From: Yersinia nurmii
GTDB lineage: Bacteria; Pseudomonadota; Gammaproteobacteria; Enterobacterales; Enterobacteriaceae
Length of the DNA: 64,000 nucleotides
Direction: 5' to 3'
Assembly: GCF_001112925.1 (NCBI RefSeq)
Contig: NZ_CPYD01000011.1
Span: 91,777-155,776, forward strand
Shown here piece by piece: positions 29,694-39,397 of the stretch. Positions within the stretch are counted from its first letter, which is position 1, and the number at the start of each line of letters is the position of its first letter. A model generated the notes under the pieces. The model did no database searches, was not told the DNA's origin, and saw only the letters and a list, made by a program, of their open reading frames with translations. Position numbers and translations under genes: made by a program.

Positions 29694-30677
29694 GTGGATG
29701 AGGTCGAAGGAAAAGCACTTCAGGTTTCGGACGCGGTTTACGCGTATCAACTCGATGGCAAAGGTGGCGTAACTCCAATAGCCCCGGACGCCGTAGCAAC
29801 GGCTCAACATCCGTGTTGGCTGCATTTGGACTATACCCGCCAAGAAAGTATCAATTGGCTACGCAATACGCCGTTGCTGCCGGAAGTGGTGCGTGATGGT
29901 TTGTCCGGCGACAGTATGCGGCCAAAAGTAACGCGGCTAGGCGACGGAACGATGATCACTTTGCGTGGTATCAATTTTAATGCCGACGCACGCCCGGATC
30001 AGCTGGTGACTATCCGGGTTTATATGACGGATAAACTAATTGTTTCTACCCGGCATCGACGGATTTACTCCATAGATGATGTTCTTAACGATCTGCAAAG
30101 TGGCACTGGCCCAACGGATAGCGGCAGATGGTTGGTCGAGATAGCCGATGGACTGACCGATCACACCAGTGAATTTATCGAAGATTTACACGATAAAATT
30201 ATCGACCTGGAAGATGATTTGTTAGAACAGCAGGTTCCCGCGCGCGGACAAATGGCGCTATTACGCAAGCAACTGATTGTTTTACGCCGCTATATGGCTC
30301 CGCAGCGTGATGTGTTCTCGCGTCTGGCCAGCGAGCGGTTACCTTGGATGAATGATGACGATCGGCGCAGAATGCAGGAGATCTCCGAAAGGTTAGGGCG
30401 AGGATTGGAAGATTTAGATTCCAGTATTGCCCGTACCGCAGTGCTAGCCGATGAAATCAGTTCGTTGATGGCAGACGCGATGAACCGTCGAACTTATACC
30501 ATGTCACTGTTGGCTATGGTTTTTCTACCGACAACCTTTTTAACCGGGCTGTTTGGCGTTAACCTTGGCGGTATACCCGGTAATGAAGCTCGATTTGGTT
30601 TTGCTGCTTTCTGCATGATGTTGGTTGTTTTGGTGCTTGCTGTTGCTTGGTGGTTAAAACGCAGTAAATGGTTATAA
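29694..30677 (+). CDS. zntB: Zinc transport protein ZntB
   Basis: CorA-family inner-membrane protein for zinc transport. A large cytoplasmic N-terminal domain (about residues 1-260) is followed by two C-terminal membrane helices, with the signature GVNLGGIPG near residue 295 (G-V-N in place of CorA's G-M-N). GTG at 29694 with AGGAG 10 bases upstream gives 327 residues, exactly the E. coli length; an earlier ATG nine codons upstream is less well placed. The stretch after [17 protein letters not shown] reads like Yersinia ZntB from memory. Confidence 0.94.
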   Translation: MDEVEGKALQVSDAVYAYQLDGKGGVTPIAPDAVATAQHPCWLHLDYTRQESINWLRNTPLLPEVVRDGLSGDSMRPKVTRLGDGTMITLRGINFNADARPDQLVTIRVYMTDKLIVSTRHRRIYSIDDVLNDLQSGTGPTDSGRWLVEIADGLTDHTSEFIEDLHDKIIDLEDDLLEQQVPARGQMALLRKQLIVLRRYMAPQRDVFSRLASERLPWMNDDDRRRMQEISERLGRGLEDLDSSIARTAVLADEISSLMADAMNRRTYTMSLLAMVFLPTTFLTGLFGVNLGGIPGNEARFGFAAFCMMLVVLVLAVAWWLKRSKWL

Positions 30678-30876
30678 CTCAGCAAGATAGCGATAGTTGA
30701 AAAAGGTGGTAATAAGCATGCTAATCCCTTCAATATTGAGCAATATCAACGTTTGAGTTATCCGCCTCAGGCATTATCTCTCTCGCAGGTGAATGCAACG
30801 TCAAGCGATGGGCGTTGCGCTCCATATTTGTAAGATTTTTAATTTTGTAGTACTGCATAGCACATTGATTGTTACG

Positions 30877-30909
30877 ATGCCGGTGTTGAATAGACACCGG
30901 CATTTTTTT
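30877..30909 (+). terminator. Terminator after zntB
   Basis: Perfect 10-bp stem atgccggtgt / acaccggcat, 7-base loop and seven T. It is 200 bases after the zntB stop. Nothing else is recognised between 30678 and 30876. A second, imperfect hairpin at 30936-30963 may end ttcA from the other side. Confidence 0.8.
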
Positions 30910-30987
30910 ATGCGCAAAAACGACAGACATAAAAAATGCCCGGATGACTATGAATCCGAGCATCAGTATTAGTTAACTTCTGGCTTT

Positions 30988-31929
30988 TTATTTAATTTCT
31001 ACCACGTTAAGACGCTCAATCATCGGTTTCCCGTTTTCTTCATCTTCTTCTGGCTGCCAGCCTACCGGTTGCATCGGTAATTCTTCGCGATCGAAAGCCA
31101 AATCACCGCCATCAATCACTTCGCCACCGTGGGTAATACTTTTAAAATCAAACAACGAACCGTCGTTTAAATGGGAAGGCACAACGTTTTGTGTGGCACT
31201 AAACATCGTTTCGATACGGCCCGGATATTGTTTATCCCAATCACGCAGCATATCGCGGATGACCTGACGCTGTAGGTTGGGTTGTGAACCGCAAAGGTTG
31301 CACGGAATGATCGGGAATTCACGTGCTTCAGCGAAACGTTCGATATCTTTCTCACGGCAGTAGGCCAGTGGGCGGATAACCACATGTTTACCGTCGTCAC
31401 TCATCAGTTTTGGTGGCATACCTTTCAGCTTGCCGCCGTAGAACATATTGAGGAATAACGTTTGCAGAATGTCGTCACGGTGGTGACCCAGCGCAATCTT
31501 CGTTGCTCCCAGCTCTGTCGCTGTGCGGTAAAGAATGCCGCGTCGCAAACGGGAGCACAGTGAACAGGTGGTTTTACCTTCCGGAATAATATCTTTCACA
31601 ATACCGTAGGTGTTTTCTTCTACGATCTTGTATTCCACGCCCAATTTATCCAGATAGGCTGGCAGAATATGTTCGGGGAATCCTGGCTGTTTTTGATCCA
31701 GATTAACCGCAATCAACGTGAAATTAATTGGCGCGCTTTTTTGCAGATTCTGCAAGATATCCAGCATGGTGTAGCTGTCTTTGCCGCCTGACAGGCAGAC
31801 CATAATGCGGTCGCCTTCTTCGATCATATTAAAATCGGCAATAGCTTGGCCCACATTGCGGCGTAGTCTTTTCTGCAATTTATTCAGGTTGTACTGTTCT
31901 TTTTTGTTAATTTCTTGTTTTTCTAACAT
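30988..31929 (-). CDS. ttcA: tRNA 2-thiocytidine biosynthesis protein TtcA
   Basis: Iron-sulfur-dependent enzyme that thiolates cytidine 32 in some tRNAs. It has the PP-loop [10 protein letters not shown] near residue 48 and two conserved cysteine pairs, [10 protein letters not shown] near 123 and CNLCGSQ near 213, that hold the cluster. Length 313, as in E. coli (311). The ribosome site is weak. Being an Fe-S enzyme, it is a plausible member of the iron-responsive physiology of this region, but no operator is clear. Confidence 0.95.
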   Translation of the reverse strand: MLEKQEINKKEQYNLNKLQKRLRRNVGQAIADFNMIEEGDRIMVCLSGGKDSYTMLDILQNLQKSAPINFTLIAVNLDQKQPGFPEHILPAYLDKLGVEYKIVEENTYGIVKDIIPEGKTTCSLCSRLRRGILYRTATELGATKIALGHHRDDILQTLFLNMFYGGKLKGMPPKLMSDDGKHVVIRPLAYCREKDIERFAEAREFPIIPCNLCGSQPNLQRQVIRDMLRDWDKQYPGRIETMFSATQNVVPSHLNDGSLFDFKSITHGGEVIDGGDLAFDREELPMQPVGWQPEEDEENGKPMIERLNVVEIK

Positions 31930-32216
31930 TTAATCATAACTCGTATTCAGTTGGGGCATGATGATACATAGCTTCTATAGTGTGAGTTTATCATTCTATA
32001 AACCAATTTGATCACTATTCATTTGCGTCGAGCCGATACAACGGGTTATCGGGAAGCCGTCGAGCGTTATCATGTCCCATTCATGTAGTCGCTAAAGCCG
32101 GTTTACGCCAGTAAAGGGCCACGACATGTACAGGTGTGGCGTGTAGGGTACGGCTTCCGAAGCCGAATGCCAGCGTGTAATTCATCGTTCTAATCAGTTC
32201 AATGCCATTTAAAATT
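31930..32216. other. Intergenic region between ttcA and the metallopeptidase gene
   Basis: Near the ttcA start the sequence ttgatcactattcat resembles half an FNR site. A perfect small hairpin cggctt-ccg-aagccg lies at 32151-32165 without a T-run. GC content is higher than in the following gene. I recognise no gene or known repeat family here. Confidence 0.35.
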
Positions 32217-32762
32217 CTAGCTGTTAATCTTTTGCTTTATTTCTTTGCAAGTGAACGTATATTTCTTATCCGTCTCTTTGATTTTATTTGAAATATGGTC
32301 AGTAAGGTTAAGTATATCTTTATGATAAAGAGATCTGATTTTCATCACCTTGCCCCAGCATTCTATGGCTATCTCATTACGTTGGGCTAGTTCATTGCAC
32401 TTTTGGGTATTGTCAGGATGGTTTAGGCCTCTGAGAACGAAACATAACTCATTGAGTTTTGAATAATCATCTTTACCTTCACATTCCAATATTAGATCTG
32501 CAGATCTCTCTTCCTGTTCAGACTGAAATGCTGTGCCTGCGTATAACACGCAAATTCGGTTAATTAAATATGTTTTGACATCAGCCAGATTCTTCAATGA
32601 GGGCGCTAAATCAATGTGCGATGAAGCTGAATGTGAAAACCCAGAGTGGTTTTTCTTTATCTCTATTTCTATATTTCCCGGATTTAGTTTTAATTTATTA
32701 GCTACAAACCAGTGCCCAACTTCGTGGTGTATAACATTGTTCTTATATGTCTCAAAATCCAC
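32217..32762 (-). CDS. Stand-alone M41-like (FtsH protease-like) metallopeptidase
   Basis: A 181-residue protein with the zinc motif HHEVGHWFVANKL at residues 12-24 (H-E-x-x-H), a following beta region, and an acidic segment near 100-110 (ADLILECEGKDDYSKLNELC) in the place where FtsH proteases supply the third ligand (Asp). This is the arrangement of the FtsH protease domain, but there is no AAA+ ATPase domain and no membrane anchor. The gene is AT-rich compared with its neighbours and starts with GTG after a GGGA site. It is likely an acquired gene. Whether it cuts proteins, and what target it has, cannot be read. Confidence 0.55.
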   Translation of the reverse strand: MDFETYKNNVIHHEVGHWFVANKLKLNPGNIEIEIKKNHSGFSHSASSHIDLAPSLKNLADVKTYLINRICVLYAGTAFQSEQEERSADLILECEGKDDYSKLNELCFVLRGLNHPDNTQKCNELAQRNEIAIECWGKVMKIRSLYHKDILNLTDHISNKIKETDKKYTFTCKEIKQKINS

Positions 32763-32965
32763 TTTTATTCCCTTTTAGTGAGGTAGGCTGTCAGTCGTAA
32801 ATGTAAACATGAAACTGATGATAGTGCTTTAGTCAGAATCAAATCAACCGTAAACACGGTTGATTTAAAAAGAGTTTATCGAATCTATGGATGGGTAGGT
32901 GTTATTGATGTGTTGAAATAAATAGCATTATTTGGCTAATGCGAATCATCTCGCAAAAGCCAATA

Positions 32966-32997
32966 AAACAGCCAGCCAATCTTGGTTCGACTGGCTT
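32966..32997 (-). terminator. Probable terminator of nifJ
   Basis: Hairpin agccagccaa / ttgg-ttcga-ctggct with a bulge, preceded on the left by an A-rich stretch that becomes T-rich in the minus-strand transcript, 27 bases after the nifJ stop. The 200 bases up to 32763 hold nothing else. Confidence 0.4.
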
Positions 32998-33022
32998 AAT
33001 GAATTAACCTCTGTGGGCCGGA

Positions 33023-36000
33023 TTATTCCGTAGGCGCTTTTTCTGCCTTACCCGCGAGCAGGCTGAGGAAATCATAGCGGTTCTTCAGATCTTTCTCGGC
33101 GCTGGCGTATAGCTGGGCGGCCACCTCAGGTTCCTGAGTATTGAGACGGCGGAATCGCTGCTCTTTCAACAAGGTGGAGGTGAGATCGCTGCTCGGAGGG
33201 CGAGAATCCAGCGCCAAAGCGGCTTTTCCCTCGTCGGCACGGCGTGGGTCGAAGCGATAAAGCGGCCAGAAGCCAGTGGCTGTCAGCTGTTTCATTTGGT
33301 CGTGGCTGTAGGCCAGATCGTAGCCGTGCTCCTCGCAAGGGCTGTAGGCGATGATCAACGATGGCCCTGGATAGGCCTCCGCTTCCTGAATGGCTTTTAC
33401 CGTTTGGTTGAACTGGGCTCCCAACGAGATTTGCGCGACATAAACATGACCGTACATCATCATACTGACGCCCAAATCTTTACGTGCCTTACGTTTACCG
33501 TGCTCACCAAATTTGGTGACTGCGCCTAGCGGGGTGGCTTTAGACTGCTGGCCACCGGTATTGGAATAACATTGGGTATCCAGCACGAGCACATTGACGT
33601 TCTCGGTCAGGCTGAGTACGTGATCCAGTCCACCGAAACCAATGTCGTAGGCCCAACCATCGCCTCCGATTAGCCAGATGGATTTATCGACCAGATAGTC
33701 GGCGTCGGTAGCTAACTGGATGGCGTCATTGCCGTCGATATTCGCCAATAACGTGCGTAATTGGTTAACTTGCTGGCGACGTACTTCCGGCGTAGCTTCA
33801 TTGACCAACTGGTCAACCAGGTCTGGCGGCAACTGCGGAGCCAGAGTATTTAGCAGGCGCAGCACTCGCTTCCGGTGTTGATCAACCGTCAGGCGGAAGC
33901 CCAAACCAAACTCGGCGTTATCTTCAAACAACGAGTTGGCCCAGGCAGGACCGCGCCCGTCGGCGTTGGTGGTGTAAGGCGTGGTAGGTAGGTTTCCACC
34001 GTAAATGGACGAGCAACCGGTGGCGTTGGCAATCAGCAGTCTGTCACCGTACAGCTGGGTTAATAGCTTGATATATGGCGTTTCGCCGCAGCCTGAACAG
34101 GCTCCAGAGTATTCAAACAACGGAGAAATCAGCTGTGAAGTGCGGATATCTATGCGTTCCATTTGAGTTTTATCGATCTCTGGCAGATTGAGGAAAAAAT
34201 CATAGTGCGATTTTTCTTCGGTCAGATGAGCCAGACGTGGCTCCATATTGATCGCTTTAATCTCAGGATTCTGGCGATCTTTAGCGGGGCAAACCTCATA
34301 ACATAAATTACAGCCGGTACAGTCTTCTGGGGCGACTTGCAGTACATATTTTTGACCACGCATATCCCGAGCTTTTACATCAAGGGATTGCAAACTATCT
34401 GGTGCTCCGGCCATCGCGTCGGGCTGAACCACTTTAGCCCGAATAGCTGAATGAGGGCAGGCCGCCACACAGTGGTTACACTGGGTACAGAGATCGGGCC
34501 GCCAGATAGGAATGTTTTCCGCAATATTGCGTTTTTCCCATTGGGTGGTACCGACAGGCCAGGTGCCATCCGGCGGAAAGGCAGAAACAGGTAGGACGTC
34601 GCCTAAACCAGCCAGCATGGTGGCAGTGACGGTTTTAACGAAGTCAGGTGCCAGTTCGGAGACAATCGGTGGGCGCATCGGACTGCTGGCATCGATAGGT
34701 TCCAGAGGGATTTCTATCAACGCATCAAGGGTGGCATCCAGCGCGTGCCAGTTGCGCTCAACGATTTCAGTCCCTTTGCTACTATAACTGCGTTCAATGG
34801 CATCACGTAATTGCTGCATCGCCATATCGGTCGGAAGGATCTGGGTTAAATGGAAAAAGGCCATTTGCATCACAGTATTGATGCGTGCGCCCAGTTTGCA
34901 TTCGCGGGCAATTTTTGCTGCATTAATCACGTAAAAGCGAGCGCAGCGCTGATGCAGCACGGCCTGAACTTCCTGCGGCAAGCGCTGCCACATATCGTCG
35001 GCGCTAAACGGGGTATTTAGCAGGAAAATACCTCCCGGTTTCAGGCGCTCGGCCATTTGATAGAGATCGATAAACTGTAGCTGGTGGCAGCCGACGAAGT
35101 CCGCTTGGCTGACCAGATAGGCCGAGTTGATTGGCGTTGGGCTAACGCGCAGGTGGGAAACCGTCAGACCGCCTGCTTTCTTGGAGTCATAGACAAAATA
35201 GCCCTGAGCGTACATTGAAGTGCTATTGCCAATGATCTTGATGTTATTTTTCGTGGCGGAAACCGAACCGTCACTGCCCAAACCGTAGAACAAAGCTTCT
35301 AGCGTGGCGCGCTGGGGAATAGTTTCCGAGGTTAATGGTAGAGACAGGCCGGTCACATCGTCAAAAATACCCACGGTAAAGCGGGGGCGCGGCATATCTA
35401 GCGCTAATTCCTTGAAAATAGCTAACGCGCAGTCGGGGCCGAATTCTTTTGAGGATAGGCCATAACGTCCGCCAATAACTTTGGGTAAAGTTGGGCGTTC
35501 ACCGCGACTGTAAGCTTCCGCTAGCGCGGTCATAACATCCAGATACAGCGGTTCGGCTAATGCACCAGGTTCTTTAGTTCGATCCAAAACGGCAATTTTA
35601 CTGGCTGAGTCAGGTAGCACACCCAGTAAATGTGTGGCAGAGAAAGGGCGGAATAATCGGACTTTCAGCACGCCGACTTTCTCTCCGCGTGTTAGCAGCG
35701 TGTCTATGACTTCTTCGCAGGTACCGCTGGCTGAACCCATTAGAATGATAACGCGCTCCGCCTGTGGGTGGCCGTAGTATTCAAATGGTTTATATTCCCG
35801 CCCGGTCGCGGTGGCAAAAGCGTCCATAGCCTCGGCAACATGTTGATAGGTTGCGTTGTACCAAGGGTTGGTGGCTTCTCGTGATTGAAAATAGGTATCC
35901 GGATTAGCGGAAGTGCCACGCACGACAGGATGATCCGGTGATAGCGCCCGGCTGCGGTGCCCATCTATGCCTTTTTGCGGCAATAGTTGGCGTAAAGTAT

Positions 36001-36553
36001 CGTCACTGAGCGGAACAATTTTGTTGATTTCGTGAGAGGTACGGAAACCATCAAAGAAATGAATAAAAGGAATGCGACTACTCAAAGTCGCCATTTGAGA
36101 AATCAGGGCAAAATCTTGTGCTTCCTGCACGTTACTGGCGCACAGCATCGCACAACCGGTCTGGCGAACGGCCATAACGTCGGAATGATCGCCAAAAATC
36201 GACAGCGCATGGGTTGCAATGGTGCGAGCGGCAACGTGTAAAACGAATGGCGTTAATTCACCGGCCAACTTATACAGGGTCGGAATCATTAACAGCAACC
36301 CCTGGGATGAGGTGAATGAGGTGGACAGCGCTCCGGTTTGTAATGCGCCGTGAACCGTGGCAATGGCCCCGCCTTCGGACTGCATTTCAACGACTCTGGG
36401 TACATCGCCCCAGATATTAACTTTACCATTGCCAGACCAAGCGTCTGCCTGTTCAGCCATTGTGGAGCTTGGCGTGATAGGATAAATAGCAATAACTTCA
36501 CTAGCGCGGTAAGCCACTGAGGCTACGGCACTGTTACCGTCAGTTGTGATCAT
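33023..36553 (-). CDS. nifJ: Pyruvate:flavodoxin oxidoreductase (NifJ/YdbK)
   Basis: A 1176-residue homodimeric enzyme that oxidises pyruvate to acetyl-CoA and CO2 and reduces flavodoxin or ferredoxin. Domain order is normal: N-terminal pyruvate-binding domain (IYPITPSSTMAEQADAW near residue 24), a central CoA domain, two 4Fe-4S motifs (CTQCNHCVAACP near 690, CTGCNLCYEVCP near 745), the proximal-cluster cysteine pair CSGCGET near 820, and the TPP-binding region with GGDGWAYDIGFGG near 960 and CYSNTGGQ near 1000. It is monocistronic. Confidence 0.96.
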   Translation of the reverse strand: MITTDGNSAVASVAYRASEVIAIYPITPSSTMAEQADAWSGNGKVNIWGDVPRVVEMQSEGGAIATVHGALQTGALSTSFTSSQGLLLMIPTLYKLAGELTPFVLHVAARTIATHALSIFGDHSDVMAVRQTGCAMLCASNVQEAQDFALISQMATLSSRIPFIHFFDGFRTSHEINKIVPLSDDTLRQLLPQKGIDGHRSRALSPDHPVVRGTSANPDTYFQSREATNPWYNATYQHVAEAMDAFATATGREYKPFEYYGHPQAERVIILMGSASGTCEEVIDTLLTRGEKVGVLKVRLFRPFSATHLLGVLPDSASKIAVLDRTKEPGALAEPLYLDVMTALAEAYSRGERPTLPKVIGGRYGLSSKEFGPDCALAIFKELALDMPRPRFTVGIFDDVTGLSLPLTSETIPQRATLEALFYGLGSDGSVSATKNNIKIIGNSTSMYAQGYFVYDSKKAGGLTVSHLRVSPTPINSAYLVSQADFVGCHQLQFIDLYQMAERLKPGGIFLLNTPFSADDMWQRLPQEVQAVLHQRCARFYVINAAKIARECKLGARINTVMQMAFFHLTQILPTDMAMQQLRDAIERSYSSKGTEIVERNWHALDATLDALIEIPLEPIDASSPMRPPIVSELAPDFVKTVTATMLAGLGDVLPVSAFPPDGTWPVGTTQWEKRNIAENIPIWRPDLCTQCNHCVAACPHSAIRAKVVQPDAMAGAPDSLQSLDVKARDMRGQKYVLQVAPEDCTGCNLCYEVCPAKDRQNPEIKAINMEPRLAHLTEEKSHYDFFLNLPEIDKTQMERIDIRTSQLISPLFEYSGACSGCGETPYIKLLTQLYGDRLLIANATGCSSIYGGNLPTTPYTTNADGRGPAWANSLFEDNAEFGLGFRLTVDQHRKRVLRLLNTLAPQLPPDLVDQLVNEATPEVRRQQVNQLRTLLANIDGNDAIQLATDADYLVDKSIWLIGGDGWAYDIGFGGLDHVLSLTENVNVLVLDTQCYSNTGGQQSKATPLGAVTKFGEHGKRKARKDLGVSMMMYGHVYVAQISLGAQFNQTVKAIQEAEAYPGPSLIIAYSPCEEHGYDLAYSHDQMKQLTATGFWPLYRFDPRRADEGKAALALDSRPPSSDLTSTLLKEQRFRRLNTQEPEVAAQLYASAEKDLKNRYDFLSLLAGKAEKAPTE

Positions 36554-36932
36554 TAATAGTACCTTTACATTGCTCGTCTTGCTGAGACCGGGGAGATAAC
36601 TGTCTGTCCCTGACTTCTGTTATAAGTAAAGTCTAGCAGAGAGATTTTTTGCCTCTTATCGTATTTGTGTGTCGGCAAAAAATGAAAGAAATAATAAAAT
36701 AACGCTGACAGGCTTATTTCCCTGGGGAAGGATAGAGATTAAGTTCGTGCAGAAAATAATTATTACATTTCGAAAACTATTTATTACAGCCCTGTGAAGA
36801 TTGAAGAAAAATCAACCTGACGTGGCCAATGCATGTAAAATTACTGTTAATTCCACCGCATATTTAACCGGTATTGATTTGAAAATGGCATACTTCACTC
36901 TTAACTGCTGATATTGAAATGAGAAAAATATT
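36554..36932. other. Intergenic region between nifJ and emrE
   Basis: About 380 AT-rich bases between divergent genes, which must hold both promoters. I see no ORF, RNA gene, strong palindrome or known repeat. Confidence 0.35.
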
Positions 36933-37265
36933 ATGACTGGATTTTTGTATTTGATGATGGCCATTGTGGCGGAAGTTATCGCAACCACTTTATTAAAGGC
37001 TTCAGAAGGTTTTACTCGTTTAGTGCCGTCTATTTTTGTCGTTATTGGCTATGGCATTGCTTTTTGGGGACTTTCTCAGGTCGTTAAAACTATGCCATTA
37101 GGCATCGCCTATGCTATCTGGTCTGGTTTGGGGATTGTTCTGGTCTCGATTGCCGCGACTTTTATGTATCAGCAAAAGCTGGATTGGGCAGCGATTTTGG
37201 GGATGACGTTGATTATTTCCGGAGTTTTGGTGATTAATTTGCTGTCTAAAACCACAATGCATTAA
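36933..37265 (+). CDS. emrE: Small multidrug resistance transporter, EmrE-like
   Basis: SMR-family drug:proton antiporter of 110 residues with four membrane helices. The essential membrane glutamate is E14 (AIVAEVIATTLLK), and the loop and helix 3 motifs (PLGIAYAIWSGLGIV) and the ending LVINLLSKTT track E. coli EmrE closely. SugE-type proteins differ in these segments. A weak ribosome site precedes the ATG. Confidence 0.85.
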   Translation: MTGFLYLMMAIVAEVIATTLLKASEGFTRLVPSIFVVIGYGIAFWGLSQVVKTMPLGIAYAIWSGLGIVLVSIAATFMYQQKLDWAAILGMTLIISGVLVINLLSKTTMH

Positions 37266-37339
37266 TTGGTTTGGTTCCCCCGCAGGGCTTTCTTCTTTTA
37301 TTTATTGAACGAAGGAAATACCGTACGGGGGAAAGGGCA

Positions 37340-38005
37340 TCAACGAATATCCAGCATATGGACACCCTCGATAGTCAGCAATTGCTGATATATTTTGTCG
37401 ATACGCTTTTTGGGTGACAGTGTCACTTCCATAGTTAATTCACAGTCTGTGTTTTCGCTGTCTTTATCTCGCTGAGTGACGGAAAGATTAATAGGGCGAA
37501 TGCGCATTTTCTGCAAAGAAACTAAGACCGGTGGCACAGACTCAGGCAGTAAGCGTATGAGCACATAATGATGATGTCCCATCAAACGGTTGCTCAATTG
37601 ACGGAACACTTCCAGAACCACCAACGTCATCAGCGTGCCGTAAATACCGATTTCATATAATCCGCTCCCGATGACCAGGCCAATAGCGGCCGTCACCCAC
37701 ATACCGGCGGCGGTGGTGAGTCCTTTTACCATCTGTTTCTGAATCATAATTGTACCGGCACCGAGGAAGCCCATGCCGCTAACAACCTGTGCTGCCACGC
37801 GGCTAGGGTCAAAACTGACGTGCCCCAGGGCCAGCAGATCATCAAAACCGTATTTAGAAACGATCATAAACATGGCACTACCAATGCCCACCAGAATATG
37901 AGTACGTAAGCCTGCTTCTTTAGAACGTAATTGACGCTCGATGCCAATTAATCCACCTAGAGCACCCGCCAAGGCTATTCGTAGCAATAAGTCTGTAATC
38001 ATCAT
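37340..38005 (-). CDS. MgtC/SapB-family membrane protein
   Basis: A 221-residue protein with the MgtC membrane domain (about residues 1-130; GGLIGIERQLRSKEAGLRTH early, GMGFLGAGTIM near 88) and a C-terminal ACT-like cytoplasmic domain (about 140-221). MgtC supports growth at low magnesium and survival in macrophages by acting on the ATP synthase. A Fur-type palindrome stands 47 bases before the start, so iron rather than magnesium may control this copy. No PhoP box or mgtB partner is seen. Start is the first of two ATG codons with GGGA upstream. Confidence 0.88.
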   Translation of the reverse strand: MMITDLLLRIALAGALGGLIGIERQLRSKEAGLRTHILVGIGSAMFMIVSKYGFDDLLALGHVSFDPSRVAAQVVSGMGFLGAGTIMIQKQMVKGLTTAAGMWVTAAIGLVIGSGLYEIGIYGTLMTLVVLEVFRQLSNRLMGHHHYVLIRLLPESVPPVLVSLQKMRIRPINLSVTQRDKDSENTDCELTMEVTLSPKKRIDKIYQQLLTIEGVHMLDIR

Positions 38006-38051
38006 TTTTCCCGTTATATTTTTTGTGCGATGAGACTACGCATGTCAAACA

Positions 38052-38066
38052 TGATAATAATTATCT
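38052..38066. promoter_or_regulatory. Fur-type site ahead of the MgtC-family gene
   Basis: TGATAATAATTATCT matches 14 of 15 positions of the 7-1-7 Fur consensus TGATAATnATTATCA, within likely promoter distance of the minus-strand start at 38005. Confidence 0.6.
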
Positions 38067-38267
38067 TAATAGTTTCGCGCTTATTTTCTAGACTGTTTAT
38101 GTAAATAACAACTACATTTAATTATTCTGATATGTGCTGGATATACTGAGTTCCAATTATAACAAATATTGATAAAGTCACTCGACGCTGATGGAACGGC
38201 TCAGATATGATATCGGGCGCTTATCTTCTGTAATTTCGACTGTCTGTTTATGCTCTGGAGCGTAACA

Positions 38268-38546
38268 ATGAAAGCATCATCTTGTTTGGTCGCCGCTGCC
38301 GTATTATTTTTAACCGCCTGTAGCAGCAACTCAAATGACGATTATATTCCTGAACAGCAGGCAACCAGCGCCAGCGTCCACCACGTCAATATGTCTAATC
38401 CGGCATCGGTTAACTGCGCTAATGCGGGGGGAGTATTAACGCTAGCCAAGCAGCTAAATGGTGGAAGTATCGGAATGTGCCAGTTACCTGACGGAAAGCG
38501 CTGTGAAGAGTGGGCGTTAATGCGCGGAGCCTGTCCGGCGAGCTAA
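38268..38546 (+). CDS. DUF333-type small lipoprotein
   Basis: A 92-residue putative outer-membrane or periplasmic lipoprotein. The signal ends in lipobox LTAC (Cys near residue 18), followed by a disordered linker and a DUF333 domain with NPASVNCANAGG and CEEWALMRGACP, probably held by disulfides. Length and style resemble E. coli YoaF. ATG 38268 is chosen for the GGAG site; an upstream TTG/ATG would place residues before the signal. Function unknown. It sits convergent with hslJ. Confidence 0.8.
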   Translation: MKASSCLVAAAVLFLTACSSNSNDDYIPEQQATSASVHHVNMSNPASVNCANAGGVLTLAKQLNGGSIGMCQLPDGKRCEEWALMRGACPAS

Positions 38547-38575
38547 GTAAACGGTTCTGAGTTACAAGTTATTAA

Positions 38576-38607
38576 GACTATGGCAGCTAAATTCGATTGC
38601 CATAGTC
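38576..38607. terminator. Hairpin between the lipoprotein gene and hslJ
   Basis: Perfect 10-bp inverted repeat gactatggca / tgccatagtc with a 12-base loop, between convergent genes. It lacks a T-run, so termination is uncertain. Confidence 0.4.
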
Positions 38608-38627
38608 TACCGAGGCATAATACAGGC

Positions 38628-39065
38628 TTAGCTGACCCAGTCGCGGCTAGTATAAATCAGGGTATGGCTGCCGTTACTCAGGGTTAACTCGCCTTTATTC
38701 AAGGTCACTTTGGCTCCGCTAGCGAGAACCTCACCAATCAAGGTATCCCATTGGTTTAACTGAGAATCATTGCACATCATGCGCGTGCCAGCCAGGGCCT
38801 CAACGGTAAGAACGCTGTCTTTCAACTCACCTTGTCCCATAAAACGATTACACATCGCGCCAGAAATATGCATTTTTTCGCCGAACTCAATGTTCGGCAT
38901 ATTACCTTGTTGATTTTTTGGCGATTGCCCATCGACGCTCACCAACACGAAATTATGATGCTGTAAATCCCCAGCGGTAATTTGATTAGCCGTATTTTGG
39001 CTCTGATTCATACCGCAACCTGCCAATAAAATTCCCGCGATAGCCAATGGAACAATTTTTTTCAT
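38628..39065 (-). CDS. hslJ: Heat-shock lipoprotein HslJ
   Basis: A 145-residue META-domain lipoprotein, linked to novobiocin resistance in E. coli. The lipobox LAGC places Cys near residue 17. The conserved segment FGEKMHISGAMCNRFMGQG, followed by TRMMC, matches E. coli HslJ. AGGAG precedes the ATG. Neighbour ldhA is as in relatives. Confidence 0.92.
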   Translation of the reverse strand: MKKIVPLAIAGILLAGCGMNQSQNTANQITAGDLQHHNFVLVSVDGQSPKNQQGNMPNIEFGEKMHISGAMCNRFMGQGELKDSVLTVEALAGTRMMCNDSQLNQWDTLIGEVLASGAKVTLNKGELTLSNGSHTLIYTSRDWVS

Positions 39066-39345
39066 GATCTCTCCTAGTGAGGCAATTGCGTCGTCCGTAC
39101 AGACGAATATATTGATTAATTTGAGGATATTATACCAAACCTTGGGTTTGTTAACCGTGCTATATGATCAAACTGAGGGATAACAGGAGTTTTCTTATCA
39201 AAATTGCAGGCATTCCTAATCGATCATGGGGGAATATTTTTTGAATTATATCAATCGTTGGCATGAGCATAAAGCAGAGGGAAATACTTATTCGACGAGG
39301 ACGAGTAGTTCAAAGGCAATAAACAAAAGTGATAGGAGAAATAAA

Positions 39346-39370
39346 ACAGGGTGCGCAGAACACACCCTGT
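39346..39370 (-). terminator. Terminator of ldhA
   Basis: Stem acagggtg / caccctgt with a 9-base loop, 27 bases after the ldhA stop, and A residues on the left that give a T-rich tail on the minus strand. Confidence 0.6.
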
Positions 39371-39397
39371 ATAAATAACGCGATAGTATTAAACCTA

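Noticed and set aside
31995..32030. Possible FNR site near the ttcA start (ttgatcactattcat)
   Set aside because: Only one half of the TTGAT-N4-ATCAA dyad is present, so it is not reported as a binding site.
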